From contig DJXP01000019.1 of assembly GCA_002449785.1 (NCBI GenBank), positions 117,521 to 181,520 on the forward strand: 64,000 bases of DNA, read 5' to 3'. The position numbers and the translations under genes were made by a program. Below are positions 17,595-25,062 of this stretch, piece after piece. The notes beneath the pieces are model-generated. The model was not told where the DNA came from and did not search any database. It saw only the letters and a list, made by a program, of their open reading frames with translations. Origin of the DNA: Clostridiales bacterium UBA7001 (GTDB lineage Bacteria; Bacillota; Clostridia; TANB77; CAG-508). Each line of letters opens with the position of its first letter. Within the stretch, counting starts at the first letter, position 1.

Positions 17595-18480
17595 GGAAAT
17601 AGAATTATTAGGAAAAAAAATAAAAATAAAAAATTATAATTGTTCTATAAATAAAGATATTTTTCAACGCGAAAAAATAAAATTAAATCTTTATATAAAA
17701 ATAAATGATGAATGTAATGCACAATGTTTATATTGTAGTAATCATAATATGAAAAACAATGGTAAATTAGATATTGAAAAGCTTAAATTCTTGTTAAAAG
17801 AGTTAAAAAAACAAGACTTAATAAATAGAATTTCAATTACTGGTGGAGAGCCAATGTTAAATTTTGAATTATTAAATAATGTAGTAAATTCAGTTTTTGA
17901 GGTTATTCCTAATGCATTCTTAACTATAAACACTAATGGATTTAATTTAAAGAATATATTAAATTTGGATGAAATTGATAAAATTGAAGGAGTTCATATA
18001 AGTAGACATCATTATGATGATATAAAGAATAACAAAATTTTTGGAATTGAAGTTGCAAGTTATAATGATATAAAAAATGTAATGGAAATGCTTAGTAATA
18101 AAAGATTAATAAGATTAAATTGTTTGTTACTGAAAGGAAATATTGACAATATAGATGAGGTAAATAAATATTTAGAATTTGCAAGTTTGCTTGATGTTTT
18201 TAGGGTAGGATTTGTATCTTTAATGAAAGTTAGTGATTATTGTAAAGAAAATTTTATAGATTTTAATAATGTTTTTAATAAAGATAAAAATGTATTAAAA
18301 CATTATTATGATAAGAATATATGTGAATGTATTAATGGTGCATATATTTCAAATGAAGGAAAGATTATAGAATACTATGCAAGAATGACAAAAGAATTAA
18401 ATTGTGAATATTCCAGACAGTTCGTTTATACATCTGATAACAAATTAACTCTAGGATTTGGCAAAGAGATAATTATTTAA
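17587..18480 (+). CDS. Radical SAM protein, MoaA/SPASM-like
   Basis: The 297-residue protein has the cluster motif Cys43-x3-Cys47-x2-Cys50 in D-E-C-N-A-Q-C-L-Y-C and S-I-T-G-G-E-P-M for SAM binding. The C-terminal third contains three further Cys (C-E-C-I-N-G and L-N-C-E-Y), which could hold a partial auxiliary cluster, although a full SPASM or twitch set is not evident. Its start overlaps the HemN-like gene by 8 bases. Two different radical SAM enzymes downstream of one small Cys-rich peptide suggest two successive modifications. A terminator follows at 18545. Confidence 0.83.
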   Translation: MFEEIELLGKKIKIKNYNCSINKDIFQREKIKLNLYIKINDECNAQCLYCSNHNMKNNGKLDIEKLKFLLKELKKQDLINRISITGGEPMLNFELLNNVVNSVFEVIPNAFLTINTNGFNLKNILNLDEIDKIEGVHISRHHYDDIKNNKIFGIEVASYNDIKNVMEMLSNKRLIRLNCLLLKGNIDNIDEVNKYLEFASLLDVFRVGFVSLMKVSDYCKENFIDFNNVFNKDKNVLKHYYDKNICECINGAYISNEGKIIEYYARMTKELNCEYSRQFVYTSDNKLTLGFGKEIII

Positions 18481-18544
18481 AAAAGAGCTATTTGTTGAAG
18501 TGCTCACCATATAGTAGACACTAAAAAAGAGTGCTCTTATATTT

Positions 18545-18581
18545 AGAGACTACATTCATTAATTGTAGTCTCTATTTTTTT
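18545..18581 (+). terminator. Terminator of the radical SAM operon
   Basis: A perfect 10-bp stem AGAGACTACA/TGTAGTCTCT with a 9-base loop is followed by ATTTTTTT. Confidence 0.9.
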
Positions 18582-18592
18582 GGTCGAGGTGA
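18580..18592 (-). repeat. 13-bp copy of the tRNA-Pro 3' end (candidate att remnant)
   Basis: TTGGTCGAGGTGA is identical to 20245-20257, which is the acceptor 3' strand plus CCA of the minus-strand tRNA-Pro. The copy lies in the orientation and on the side expected for the distal attachment site of an element inserted at that tRNA. Confidence 0.45.
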
Positions 18593-18742
18593 ATTCTTTC
18601 AAAATATTGAAAATACCGAAATATCCACTTTTTTAAAAGTGATTGCTTGGAGAAATGCTTGGAGTTAGTTGAATAGATTTCATAATTTCAGTATAAAATA
18701 AATAATAGAAGGAATGCTAAATAGCAGTAAAAGTAGAAAAAT

Positions 18743-18780
18743 ATTACGAAAAAAGTACCTAAACGGAAAAAATTCGTAAT
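18743..18780. repeat. Palindromic regulatory element, upstream copy
   Basis: This 38-bp element has ATTACGAA at one end and its reverse complement TTCGTAAT at the other, with A-C-G-G-A-A-A-A-A-A before the right arm. It ends six bases before the -35 box of the ATPase promoter. The second copy at 18817 has the same length and arms and a very similar centre. Confidence 0.7.
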
Positions 18781-18786
18781 ACAAAA

Positions 18787-18815
18787 TTGACAATAGTTTA
18801 TATGAATGGTATAAT
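18787..18815 (+). promoter_or_regulatory. Full-consensus promoter of the AAA ATPase gene
   Basis: TTGACA (18787-18792), exactly 17 bp, and TATAAT (18810-18815). Both elements match consensus. The promoter is bracketed by two palindromic elements, so strong basal activity with tight regulation is plausible. Confidence 0.85.
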
Positions 18816-18816
18816 T

Positions 18817-18854
18817 ATTACGAAAAAGTTCCACAAACGGAAAAAATTCGTAAT
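18817..18854. repeat. Palindromic regulatory element, downstream copy
   Basis: This 38-bp element starts one base after the -10 box, has arms ATTACGAA/TTCGTAAT and an inner TTCC/GGAA pair, and ends at the base where the TGGAGG ribosome site begins. It covers the transcription start and would form a 5'-UTR hairpin abutting the ribosome site. It may be a DNA operator, an RNA element, or both. Confidence 0.7.
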
Positions 18855-18867
18855 GGAGGTTTGGCAT

Positions 18868-20112
18868 ATGGAAATAAAAAGAGATCTATATTTAAAAAGA
18901 CTTATTGAAGGCTTGGATAATGGATTAGTTAAAGTTGTAACAGGAATTAGAAGATGCGGAAAATCCTATTTATTAGATCCTATTTTTAAGAATTATTTGC
19001 TTGAACAAGGTATTAAAGAAGATCATATTATAAAATTAGATTTAGATGAAAGAGAAAATTATATATATCACGATCCAGATGAATTAAATAAGTATGTTAA
19101 AGAAAAAATAATAGATAAATATAAGTATTATGTTATATTAGATGAAATTCAAAAAGTCAAAGAATTTGAATCTGTATTAATAGGATTTTTACATATGAAA
19201 AATGTAGAAGTTTATGTTACAGGAAGTAATTCAAAATTCTTGTCTTCTGATATTATTACAGAATTTAGAGGTAGAGGCTGGGAAATTAAAGTATATCCAC
19301 TATCTTTTAGCGAGTTTTATTCAATATATAATGGTTCAGAGGAAAAAGCATTAAATGAATATTATACTTATGGAGGCTTACCATTGACAGTTCTTGCAAA
19401 ATCAGACGAAGGTAAAATATCATATTTAAAGTCTCAAAAAGATAATGTGTATATAAAAGATATTATAGATAGAAATAATATTCAAAATAAAGAAGAATTA
19501 GAAATGCTTGTACAGATAATTTCTTCTGACATAGGATCTCTTACTAATCCATTAAAATTATCTAATAATTTTAAAGAAAGAGATAAAACATCAACAATGA
19601 CAGATAAAACAATATATAATTATTTAGGATATTTACAAGATGCTTTTATGATAGAGAAAGCAAAAAGATTTGATGTTAGAGGTAAAAGATTCATAGAAAC
19701 ACCTCAAAAATATTATTTTACAGACATGGGAATAAGAAATTCTTTTTTAGATTTTAGACAAAGTGAAGAAATATCACATACAATGGAAAATGTTATTTAT
19801 TTAGAATTAAAAAAGAGAGGATATAATGTTGATATAGGCTCTGTTGAAATTAGAGAAGGAGATAAAAGGAAACAATTAGAGATTGATTTTGTTGCTAATA
19901 AAGGTAATAACAAAATATACATTCAGTCGGCATTAGAAATGAAGACAAAAGAAAAAGTAGAACAAGAACAGAAATCTTTGTTAAATGTTAATGATTTCTT
20001 CAAAAAAATTATTATAGTAGGAGATAATATAAAAAGATCAAGATATGATAATGGAATTATCATTATGAGTATATATGATTTCCTTCTAGATAATGAAAGT
20101 CTAAAATATTAA
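18868..20112 (+). CDS. AAA_14/DUF4143-type ATPase
   Basis: The 414-residue protein starts at the ATG after GGAGG. It has a P-loop (G-I-R-R-C-G-K-S, 26-33), a Walker B-like Y-V-I-L-D-E-I-Q (about 88-95) and sensor-like Y-V-T-G-S-N-S. The second half has the DUF4143 pattern: a winged-helix-like linker Y-L-G-Y-L-Q-D-A-F, K-Y-Y-F-T-D-M-G-I-R-N, then a nuclease-like E-x-x-V-Y-x-E-L and E-I-D-F-V-A. These orphan STAND-like ATPases are common and multi-copy in gut Firmicutes and Bacteroidetes, and their role is unclear. It sits alone between a tRNA and a tRNA 3' fragment, and two palindromes surround its promoter. The function is not assigned. Confidence 0.85.
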   Translation: MEIKRDLYLKRLIEGLDNGLVKVVTGIRRCGKSYLLDPIFKNYLLEQGIKEDHIIKLDLDERENYIYHDPDELNKYVKEKIIDKYKYYVILDEIQKVKEFESVLIGFLHMKNVEVYVTGSNSKFLSSDIITEFRGRGWEIKVYPLSFSEFYSIYNGSEEKALNEYYTYGGLPLTVLAKSDEGKISYLKSQKDNVYIKDIIDRNNIQNKEELEMLVQIISSDIGSLTNPLKLSNNFKERDKTSTMTDKTIYNYLGYLQDAFMIEKAKRFDVRGKRFIETPQKYYFTDMGIRNSFLDFRQSEEISHTMENVIYLELKKRGYNVDIGSVEIREGDKRKQLEIDFVANKGNNKIYIQSALEMKTKEKVEQEQKSLLNVNDFFKKIIIVGDNIKRSRYDNGIIIMSIYDFLLDNESLKY

Positions 20113-20125
20113 TTGCACAATATGT

Positions 20126-20156
20126 AAAAAGGGGCTTTTTTTATAGCCCCTTTTTT
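20126..20156 (+). terminator. Terminator of the AAA ATPase gene
   Basis: An 11-bp stem AAAAAGGGGCT/AGCCCCTTTTT with trailing T residues. Confidence 0.9.
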
Positions 20157-20205
20157 GCATAATTTTTAGAAATTTTAGCAAAGAGTATTCTGTAATAATC
20201 TTGAA

Positions 20206-20243
20206 TAAAAAAATCCTGTAATTGCCAAAAATTACAGGATTTT
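20206..20243 (-). terminator. Terminator of the tRNA-Arg/tRNA-Pro transcript
   Basis: A 12-bp perfect stem AATCCTGTAATT/AATTACAGGATT with a run of T on the minus strand, just past the CCA end of tRNA-Pro. Confidence 0.85.
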
Positions 20244-20245
20244 GT

Positions 20246-20321
20246 TGGTCGAGGTGACAGGGATCGAACCTGCGACCTCATGGTCCCAAACCACGCGCGC
20301 TACCAACTGCGCTACACCTCG
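20246..20321 (-). tRNA. tRNA-Pro (anticodon TGG)
   Basis: The 76-nt cloverleaf has acceptor stem CGAGGTG/CACCTCG, anticodon loop TTTGGGA (anticodon TGG), T-loop GGTTCGATCC and encoded CCA. Its 3' end is repeated at 18580-18592. Confidence 0.95.
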
Positions 20322-20370
20322 ATTAAGCATTTTTAATATAGAGGATAGTTAGCTAACCTCTATATTAAAA

Positions 20371-20447
<77 letters not shown>

Positions 20448-20461
20448 AGAAGACAATAATT

Positions 20462-20490
20462 ATATTAACACAATGAAAAGCTTTTGTCAA
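20462..20490 (-). promoter_or_regulatory. Promoter of the tRNA-Arg/tRNA-Pro pair
   Basis: On the minus strand TTGACA (20490-20485), a 17-bp spacer and TAATAT (20467-20462) lie 15 bp before the tRNA-Arg 5' end. Confidence 0.75.
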
Positions 20491-20539
20491 GAAAAAAACA
20501 ATAATTTTCACCGTGTTTAGTAATATTAATTAGTCTTTA

Positions 20540-22165
20540 TTAATTTCTTTCAAATAAAGTAAAATATTCATCTTCATAAATTACATTATATTTTGCGTCT
20601 CTTTTTAAATATTTTAATATTAATTCATCATTTTTAAGTAAAATATGAGTAAAATCGTATTTTGTAAAAATATCTTCATAGTATTGGGTGTCACTTTTAA
20701 TGCTAATAAAATCTTTAAATATATCAGTATGATTAAATTCACTACAATAAACATCTAATCTTGAATCAATAAATACAGGAATTTCGTTGAGCATTAGATA
20801 ACTACCAAAATCATAATCATTATATATTCTCATTTTCTTATAATCAATATTTTCCAAAATGTACTGAGTAGCATTTATTGGATAGTTTTTGTTGCTAAAA
20901 AATTCTGTATTTCTATTGTTAATTAATTTGTAGATAGTATATGTTATACAAGAAGAAATAATAAAAAAAACTATTATATTTGATGTAAGAAATTTTTCAA
21001 AAACTTTTGTATCATTAGTTACATATATATTAAAAGCTTGATTAATTAAGTCTGCTATAACATAGCTACCTAAAAAAATTAAAAGTGTAATGTATCGTTT
21101 ACTTGTAAGTGTCATAATTAATAATCCTAATATTAGAAATCCATGTTCAAGTTTAAGTTTTGTAGGTAAGAAAATTAAAAATTCTATAAGAAAAACTAGA
21201 AATATTAGAAGAGCAATGCTTGATGCTGGGACAATTGGTTGCATTTCTGAAATGTAGTGTATTGATTTTAAATTTTCAAAATTGCTATATCCAAACATAG
21301 ATTTTATTATATAAGTAAATGGAACGTCATGAATCGGTGTTAGAAAACCAGTAATAATTGTTAAAATCATTACAATTAATAAATGTTTAGTGTTATAGTT
21401 TGACCTTTTTATAATCTTATATGAAGATGTATTGTTTGATTTATTTATTATTTTTTCATAAATTTCAATGTCCTCTTTAATTTTCTTACATTTAGGGTCA
21501 TTATTAGAAAGATTTTTTAATTTATTTTCAGATTTGTTTTTTAATTTTGTGTATATATTTTTATCAGAAAAATAGTTAAAAAAAGATGCAACAATATATG
21601 GGATAAAAAGTACGAATATTAAAGGCCATGTTGCTGCGTGAAAGTTGGCAATAATTATACCTATTATGAAAATTATTAAACCATATTTTTTTTCATCAGT
21701 TTCTATAATTTTTTCGATACAATATATTTCTATTATAAAACCTAAGAATGAAACAATTTGCGAACGAGCTACATAATGATGCATATTAAGAAAAGAAAAT
21801 ACAATTACTACAAAAAAAGAAATAATTGGATTTTTATTCAATTTATATAATAAATAATATAAGGAAATATTTATTATTATAGATAATAAAATAGTAAATA
21901 TATATATTCCTAAAAAACTAAATTTCGAATAAATAATGTATATAATAATATCAAAAGCCCAATGAGAATATGTATATTTTAAACCAGATATCCAAGAAAA
22001 ATGTTCTTGCATATCAATTCCATTTTCTAATATATATTTACCTATTGAAATATTAAAAAATGTATCATTTTGAAATGCTTTTGGAACAATTGAAATTGTT
22101 ATAATGGCAATAATAAGTGTAAAAAGTATATTAATTTTTAATCTAACATTTTTTTCTTCATTCAT
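20540..22165 (-). CDS. Polytopic membrane protein, GT-C glycosyltransferase-like
   Basis: The 541-residue protein has about eleven membrane helices. After the first helix comes F-Q-N-D-T-F-F-N-I-S-I-G-K-Y-I followed by H-F-S-W, Y-T-Y-S-H-W-A-F-D. An acidic residue in the first extracytoplasmic loop plus this pattern is typical of GT-C fold lipid-linked sugar transferases. A charged cytoplasmic loop of about 60 residues sits mid-protein. The last 110 residues are soluble and contain Y-N-D-Y-D-F-G-S-Y-L and F-I-D-S-R-L-D-V-Y, seen in many uncharacterised clostridial homologues. AAGGAG precedes the ATG. It is monocistronic. Substrate and reaction are unknown. Confidence 0.6.
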   Translation of the reverse strand: MNEEKNVRLKINILFTLIIAIITISIVPKAFQNDTFFNISIGKYILENGIDMQEHFSWISGLKYTYSHWAFDIIIYIIYSKFSFLGIYIFTILLSIIINISLYYLLYKLNKNPIISFFVVIVFSFLNMHHYVARSQIVSFLGFIIEIYCIEKIIETDEKKYGLIIFIIGIIIANFHAATWPLIFVLFIPYIVASFFNYFSDKNIYTKLKNKSENKLKNLSNNDPKCKKIKEDIEIYEKIINKSNNTSSYKIIKRSNYNTKHLLIVMILTIITGFLTPIHDVPFTYIIKSMFGYSNFENLKSIHYISEMQPIVPASSIALLIFLVFLIEFLIFLPTKLKLEHGFLILGLLIMTLTSKRYITLLIFLGSYVIADLINQAFNIYVTNDTKVFEKFLTSNIIVFFIISSCITYTIYKLINNRNTEFFSNKNYPINATQYILENIDYKKMRIYNDYDFGSYLMLNEIPVFIDSRLDVYCSEFNHTDIFKDFISIKSDTQYYEDIFTKYDFTHILLKNDELILKYLKRDAKYNVIYEDEYFTLFERN

Positions 22166-22289
22166 ATATTATATTACTCCTTTTATTTATAAAATTATAG
22201 TTTATTTGTAATAAAATGTAAAGAATATAATAGATTCTTAAAAGCTATAAATGCAATTTAAAGAAAAAGTAGAAAATTTACATAATATG

Positions 22290-22298
22290 TGTTATAAT
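22290..22298 (+). promoter_or_regulatory. Extended -10 element upstream of the ArsC/Spx-like gene
   Basis: TGTTATAAT matches the extended -10 consensus 66 bp before the coding start. Confidence 0.5.
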
Positions 22299-22363
22299 AT
22301 AAAAATAGAAAAAAAGAAAGGAGAATATAGTTTATTTAGAAACTGTATTGAAAGTAGAAAGAA

Positions 22364-22717
22364 ATGAATCATGAATTTATATGCTATCCAAAATGTTCAA
22401 CCTGTAAGAAGGCAAAAAAATTTTTGGATGATAATAATATTAAATATAAAGAAAAAAATATTGTTACAGAAACTCCTACATATGAAGAATTAAAAAAAAT
22501 TATTAAATTAAGCGGTTTACCAATTAATAAGTTTTTTAATACTAGTGGCTTAATATATCGAAGTATGAATTTAAAAGAAGAATTAAGTAAAATTTCTGAT
22601 GATGATAAAATAAGGCTACTCGCAAGTGATGGAATGTTAATTAAAAGACCACTATTTATCATGAAAGATAAAGTGTTTGTAGGGTTTAAAGCAGAAGAGT
22701 GGGATACATTAAAATAA
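22364..22717 (+). CDS. ArsC/Spx family thioredoxin-fold protein
   Basis: The 117-residue protein has a C-S-T-C motif at residues 10-13 (Y-P-K-C-S-T-C-K-K-A), then Y-K-E-K-N-I and the late R-P-L-F-I motif, all standard for the ArsC/Spx/YffB family. Members are either glutaredoxin-dependent reductases or, as with Spx, RNA polymerase-binding stress regulators. The C-x-x-C is the Spx/MgsR type, but the RNA polymerase-contact residues cannot be judged here. A weak GAAAG ribosome site lies before the ATG; a better AAAGGAG lies 40 bases further up. It precedes the secretion-like cluster but has its own promoter region. Confidence 0.82.
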   Translation: MNHEFICYPKCSTCKKAKKFLDDNNIKYKEKNIVTETPTYEELKKIIKLSGLPINKFFNTSGLIYRSMNLKEELSKISDDDKIRLLASDGMLIKRPLFIMKDKVFVGFKAEEWDTLK

Positions 22718-22790
22718 TTTTAAAAAAACATTTACAAAAAAAAATTTATATGCTATTATAAAATTAATGTGATATTAATATACTAAAATG

Positions 22791-22819
22791 TTGAAAAAAC
22801 TTTAAAAATAGTATATAAT
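22791..22819 (+). promoter_or_regulatory. Promoter of the first mini-pilin gene
   Basis: TTGAAA, 17 bp and TATAAT lie 32 bp upstream of the first pilin-like gene. Two more promoters of the same form occur at 23364 and 25626. Confidence 0.8.
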
Positions 22820-22851
22820 GTAATTAGTACAGTAAAAGGAGGATTTTAAAA

Positions 22852-23265
22852 ATGAAAAAAAATGTAATTAAAGCAATTTCACTATTATTAGTTGCAGTTT
22901 TATGTGTAACAGTATTAACAACAATTGTTAATGGCGAGACAATAGGTTATAAAAATATTGATACAACAACAGTTACTGAAAGTGCTCAAGATACATCTGG
23001 AGCTGCTGGATTAATAAACCAATGGATGGGTGCTGCTTTAACAATTGTGCAAGTCGTTGGTGTTGGTGTAGCTGTTATTATGTTAATTATATTAGCTATT
23101 AAATATATTTCTGCTGCTCCAAGTGATAAAGCAGAAATCAAAAAACATGCTGTTGTATATGTAGTTGGTGCAGTAGTATTATTTGCAGCATCAGGAATTT
23201 TACAATTAATAAAAACATTTGCTAACCAAGCTAATGATACATTTTCAGGTTCAGGTAAACCATAG
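22852..23265 (+). CDS. VirB2/TrbC-like mini-pilin, paralogue 1
   Basis: The 137-residue protein has an N-terminal signal-like helix (ISLLLVAVLCVTVLTTIV). A short polar segment follows, then two further hydrophobic helices flanking the conserved cytoplasmic-type turn I-K-Y-I-S-A-A-P-S-D-K-A-E-I-K-K. This is the signal peptide plus two-helix plan of VirB2/TrbC pilins of type IV secretion systems. It is the longest of the first six and ends in a flexible Ser/Gly tail. It has its own promoter (22791) and terminator (23282), so it could be made in greater amount than its paralogues. It would sit in the membrane or polymerise into an extracellular filament. Confidence 0.75.
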   Translation: MKKNVIKAISLLLVAVLCVTVLTTIVNGETIGYKNIDTTTVTESAQDTSGAAGLINQWMGAALTIVQVVGVGVAVIMLIILAIKYISAAPSDKAEIKKHAVVYVVGAVVLFAASGILQLIKTFANQANDTFSGSGKP

Positions 23266-23281
23266 AGAAAGAATTATAAAG

Positions 23282-23316
23282 AACAAGCAGATTTTTAATC
23301 TGTTTGTTTTTTTTTT
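23282..23316 (+). terminator. Terminator after the first mini-pilin gene
   Basis: An 11-bp stem AACAAGCAGAT/ATCTGTTTGTT (one G-T pair) is followed by a long T run. Confidence 0.85.
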
Positions 23317-23363
23317 GCAAAAATATTTACAAATCTTATATTTATATATAATATTATAATTAG

Positions 23364-23392
23364 TTGAAAAAAAAGTAAAAAAATGTTATAAT
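23364..23392 (+). promoter_or_regulatory. Promoter of the second pilin transcription unit
   Basis: TTGAAA, 17 bp and TATAAT with an extended TG (TGTTATAAT) lie 47 bp upstream of paralogue 2. Confidence 0.8.
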
Positions 23393-23439
23393 ATAAGAGA
23401 AAGATTTTAACATTAATATGTTTGCAGGAGGTAAATATT

Positions 23440-23817
23440 ATGAAAAAAAGTTTAATGAAGCTTGTAATTTCTTTAATTATATTTTGCTTTGTTTTAGGAT
23501 TTTATTTTTATTTCTCACAAGTAGAAGCCTTTGACTGGGGAGGAGAGATTAATAATACTGTAGCATCTGAAGATAGTTCAGGAGTTTCTACATCTCTTAC
23601 CGGGTTAGCTGGTACAGTGGTTACCGTTGTAAGAGTGATTTGTATGGGAGTTGCAGTAATTATGTTAATTGTTCTTGGAATAAAATATATGGTTTCAGCT
23701 CCTAGTGATAGGGCTAGTATTATGAAACATGCTTGGGTATATTTAGTAGGAGCTTTGATTATGTTTGCAAGTAGTGCAATAATTGGAATTATTGCTAAAT
23801 TTGCAAGTCAATTATAA
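23440..23817 (+). CDS. VirB2/TrbC-like mini-pilin, paralogue 2
   Basis: The start is the ATG at 23440, where GGAGG precedes by suitable spacing; an in-frame TTG upstream lies in the ribosome site. The 125-residue protein has a signal-like helix, the polar segment D-W-G-G-E-I-N-N, and two helices around I-K-Y-M-V-S-A-P-S-D-R-A-S-I-M. It is the only one of the first six with Ile-Met in place of Lys-Lys or Val-Lys after the A-P-S-D motif. It leads the unit holding paralogues 2 to 6, with gaps of about 20-40 bp. Confidence 0.73.
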   Translation: MKKSLMKLVISLIIFCFVLGFYFYFSQVEAFDWGGEINNTVASEDSSGVSTSLTGLAGTVVTVVRVICMGVAVIMLIVLGIKYMVSAPSDRASIMKHAWVYLVGALIMFASSAIIGIIAKFASQL

Positions 23818-23840
23818 TTAGCAATTTTTAGGAGGAAAAA

Positions 23841-24221
23841 ATGAAAAAAGTTCATGTAGTAAAATTTTTTGCGATAATATTAATGTTTTTTTTAATAAGT
23901 AGTTCATTTGTTTATGTTTCAAATGCTGGAGAACAAATGATAAAAACACTTCAAACCGTAGATGAAGCACAAGATTCAACAAATGCTACAAAAACTGTTA
24001 GAAGTGTTCTTGGAACAATATTAGTAGCTGTTCAAATTGTTGCTATGACAGTTGCTGTTGTTATTTTATTAGTTCTTGCAATGAAATATATGGCTGCAGC
24101 TCCAGGAGAAAAAGCAGATATAAAAAAGAGTTTTTTTGTGTATGTTGTAGGAGCAGTAGTTGTATTTGGGGCAATTGGAATATTAAGAGTAATAGAGATG
24201 GCATCACATGCAATCGGATAA
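23841..24221 (+). CDS. VirB2/TrbC-like mini-pilin, paralogue 3
   Basis: The 126-residue protein has a signal-like helix ending near V-S-N-A-G and a polar linker with D-E-A-Q-D-S-T-N. Two helices flank M-K-Y-M-A-A-A-P-G-E-K-A-D-I-K-K. AGGAGG precedes the ATG. The second helix begins V-Y-V-V-G-A-V-V-V-F-G-A, almost as in paralogues 1 and 4, pointing to recent tandem duplication. Confidence 0.73.
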   Translation: MKKVHVVKFFAIILMFFLISSSFVYVSNAGEQMIKTLQTVDEAQDSTNATKTVRSVLGTILVAVQIVAMTVAVVILLVLAMKYMAAAPGEKADIKKSFFVYVVGAVVVFGAIGILRVIEMASHAIG

Positions 24222-24262
24222 TTATAAATAAAGAAATAGAAAAGTGTATGTGGAGGAGTATA

Positions 24263-24634
24263 ATGAAAAATAATCTTATTAAAATTATTTCAGTTGCAAT
24301 TATTATATGTATGAGTTTTGGTGTGATGAACATAGTTATAGCAGCTGATAATGGTAGATTTCAAGTGGAAAGATTTGAAGATAAAGAAAATCCAATTGAT
24401 AATACAACAAAAAATGCTACTGCTACTATTATTAGTGCTGTTAGAATTGTTGGAGTAACAGTTGCGATTGTAATGCTTCTTGTAATAGCAATGAAATATA
24501 TGGCATCAGCTCCTGGAGATAGAGCAGATATAAAAAAACATGCAGTAGCTTATGTAATAGGTGCTGTTATACTTTTTGGCGTATCTGGAATACTTGGAAT
24601 TTTAGTAGAAATAGCAGGAGCAATAAAAGCTTAA
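24263..24634 (+). CDS. VirB2/TrbC-like mini-pilin, paralogue 4
   Basis: The ATG at 24263 follows GGAGGAG; an in-frame ATG 15 bases upstream overlaps that ribosome site and is rejected. The 123-residue protein has a signal-like helix cleaved plausibly after V-I-A-A, a charged segment (E-R-F-E-D-K-E-N-P), and two helices around M-K-Y-M-A-S-A-P-G-D-R-A-D-I-K-K-H. It is the clearest match to the cluster's pilin consensus. Confidence 0.75.
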   Translation: MKNNLIKIISVAIIICMSFGVMNIVIAADNGRFQVERFEDKENPIDNTTKNATATIISAVRIVGVTVAIVMLLVIAMKYMASAPGDRADIKKHAVAYVIGAVILFGVSGILGILVEIAGAIKA

Positions 24635-24669
24635 ATTAGTTAATAATAAAAAGATAAATGGTGATTATT

Positions 24670-25041
24670 ATGAAAAAAGTTTTAGCGATAGTAGTAATTG
24701 TAATGTTAATAATTTCATTTGGTTATAATATGGTTATGGCTGTTGATGGTGGTTTTATAACATCAAATTTTTCAGGAGCAGATCCTGATGGTGATGTAAG
24801 CAATGCAGCAGGAGAAATATTAGGTGGGATATTAGCAGTTGTAAGAGTTGCTGGTGTTACTACAGCAGTAGTTATTTTAATGGTAATTGGTATAAAATAT
24901 CTAATTGCATCAGCAGGAGATAGAGCAGATATAAAAAAATATGCTGTAAAATATATAATAGGTGCTTTAATTCTTTTTTCAGCATCAGGACTAATAGGAA
25001 TTGCTCAAGGAATTATATCTGAAAGTGTTAAAGCCGATTAA
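24670..25041 (+). CDS. VirB2/TrbC-like mini-pilin, paralogue 5
   Basis: The ATG at 24670 has GGTG at good spacing; an ATG 12 bases earlier is possible. The 123-residue protein has a signal-like helix, a Gly/Asp-rich polar linker (G-A-D-P-D-G-D-V-S-N), and two helices flanking I-K-Y-L-I-A-S-A-G-D-R-A-D-I-K-K-Y. The conserved Pro of the A-P-G turn is missing here (S-A-G), a difference from its neighbours. Confidence 0.72.
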   Translation: MKKVLAIVVIVMLIISFGYNMVMAVDGGFITSNFSGADPDGDVSNAAGEILGGILAVVRVAGVTTAVVILMVIGIKYLIASAGDRADIKKYAVKYIIGALILFSASGLIGIAQGIISESVKAD

Positions 25042-25062
25042 CTATAGAAAAGAGGATTAAAT

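Larger units (their letters stand above)
18481..18867. other. Intergenic region between radical SAM genes and the ATPase gene
   Basis: This 387-bp region holds the operon terminator (18545-18581), a 13-bp copy of the tRNA-Pro 3' end (18580-18592), and two palindromic elements around a consensus promoter (18743-18854). The first 60 bp contain a direct repeat of AGTGCTC (around 18499 and 18530). Between 18593 and 18742 I see nothing definite. Confidence 0.6.

Noticed and set aside
18868..20112. Toxin-antitoxin or defence module around the AAA ATPase
   Set aside because: The ATPase is alone between two strong terminators, with no partner gene. A defence role would be speculation.
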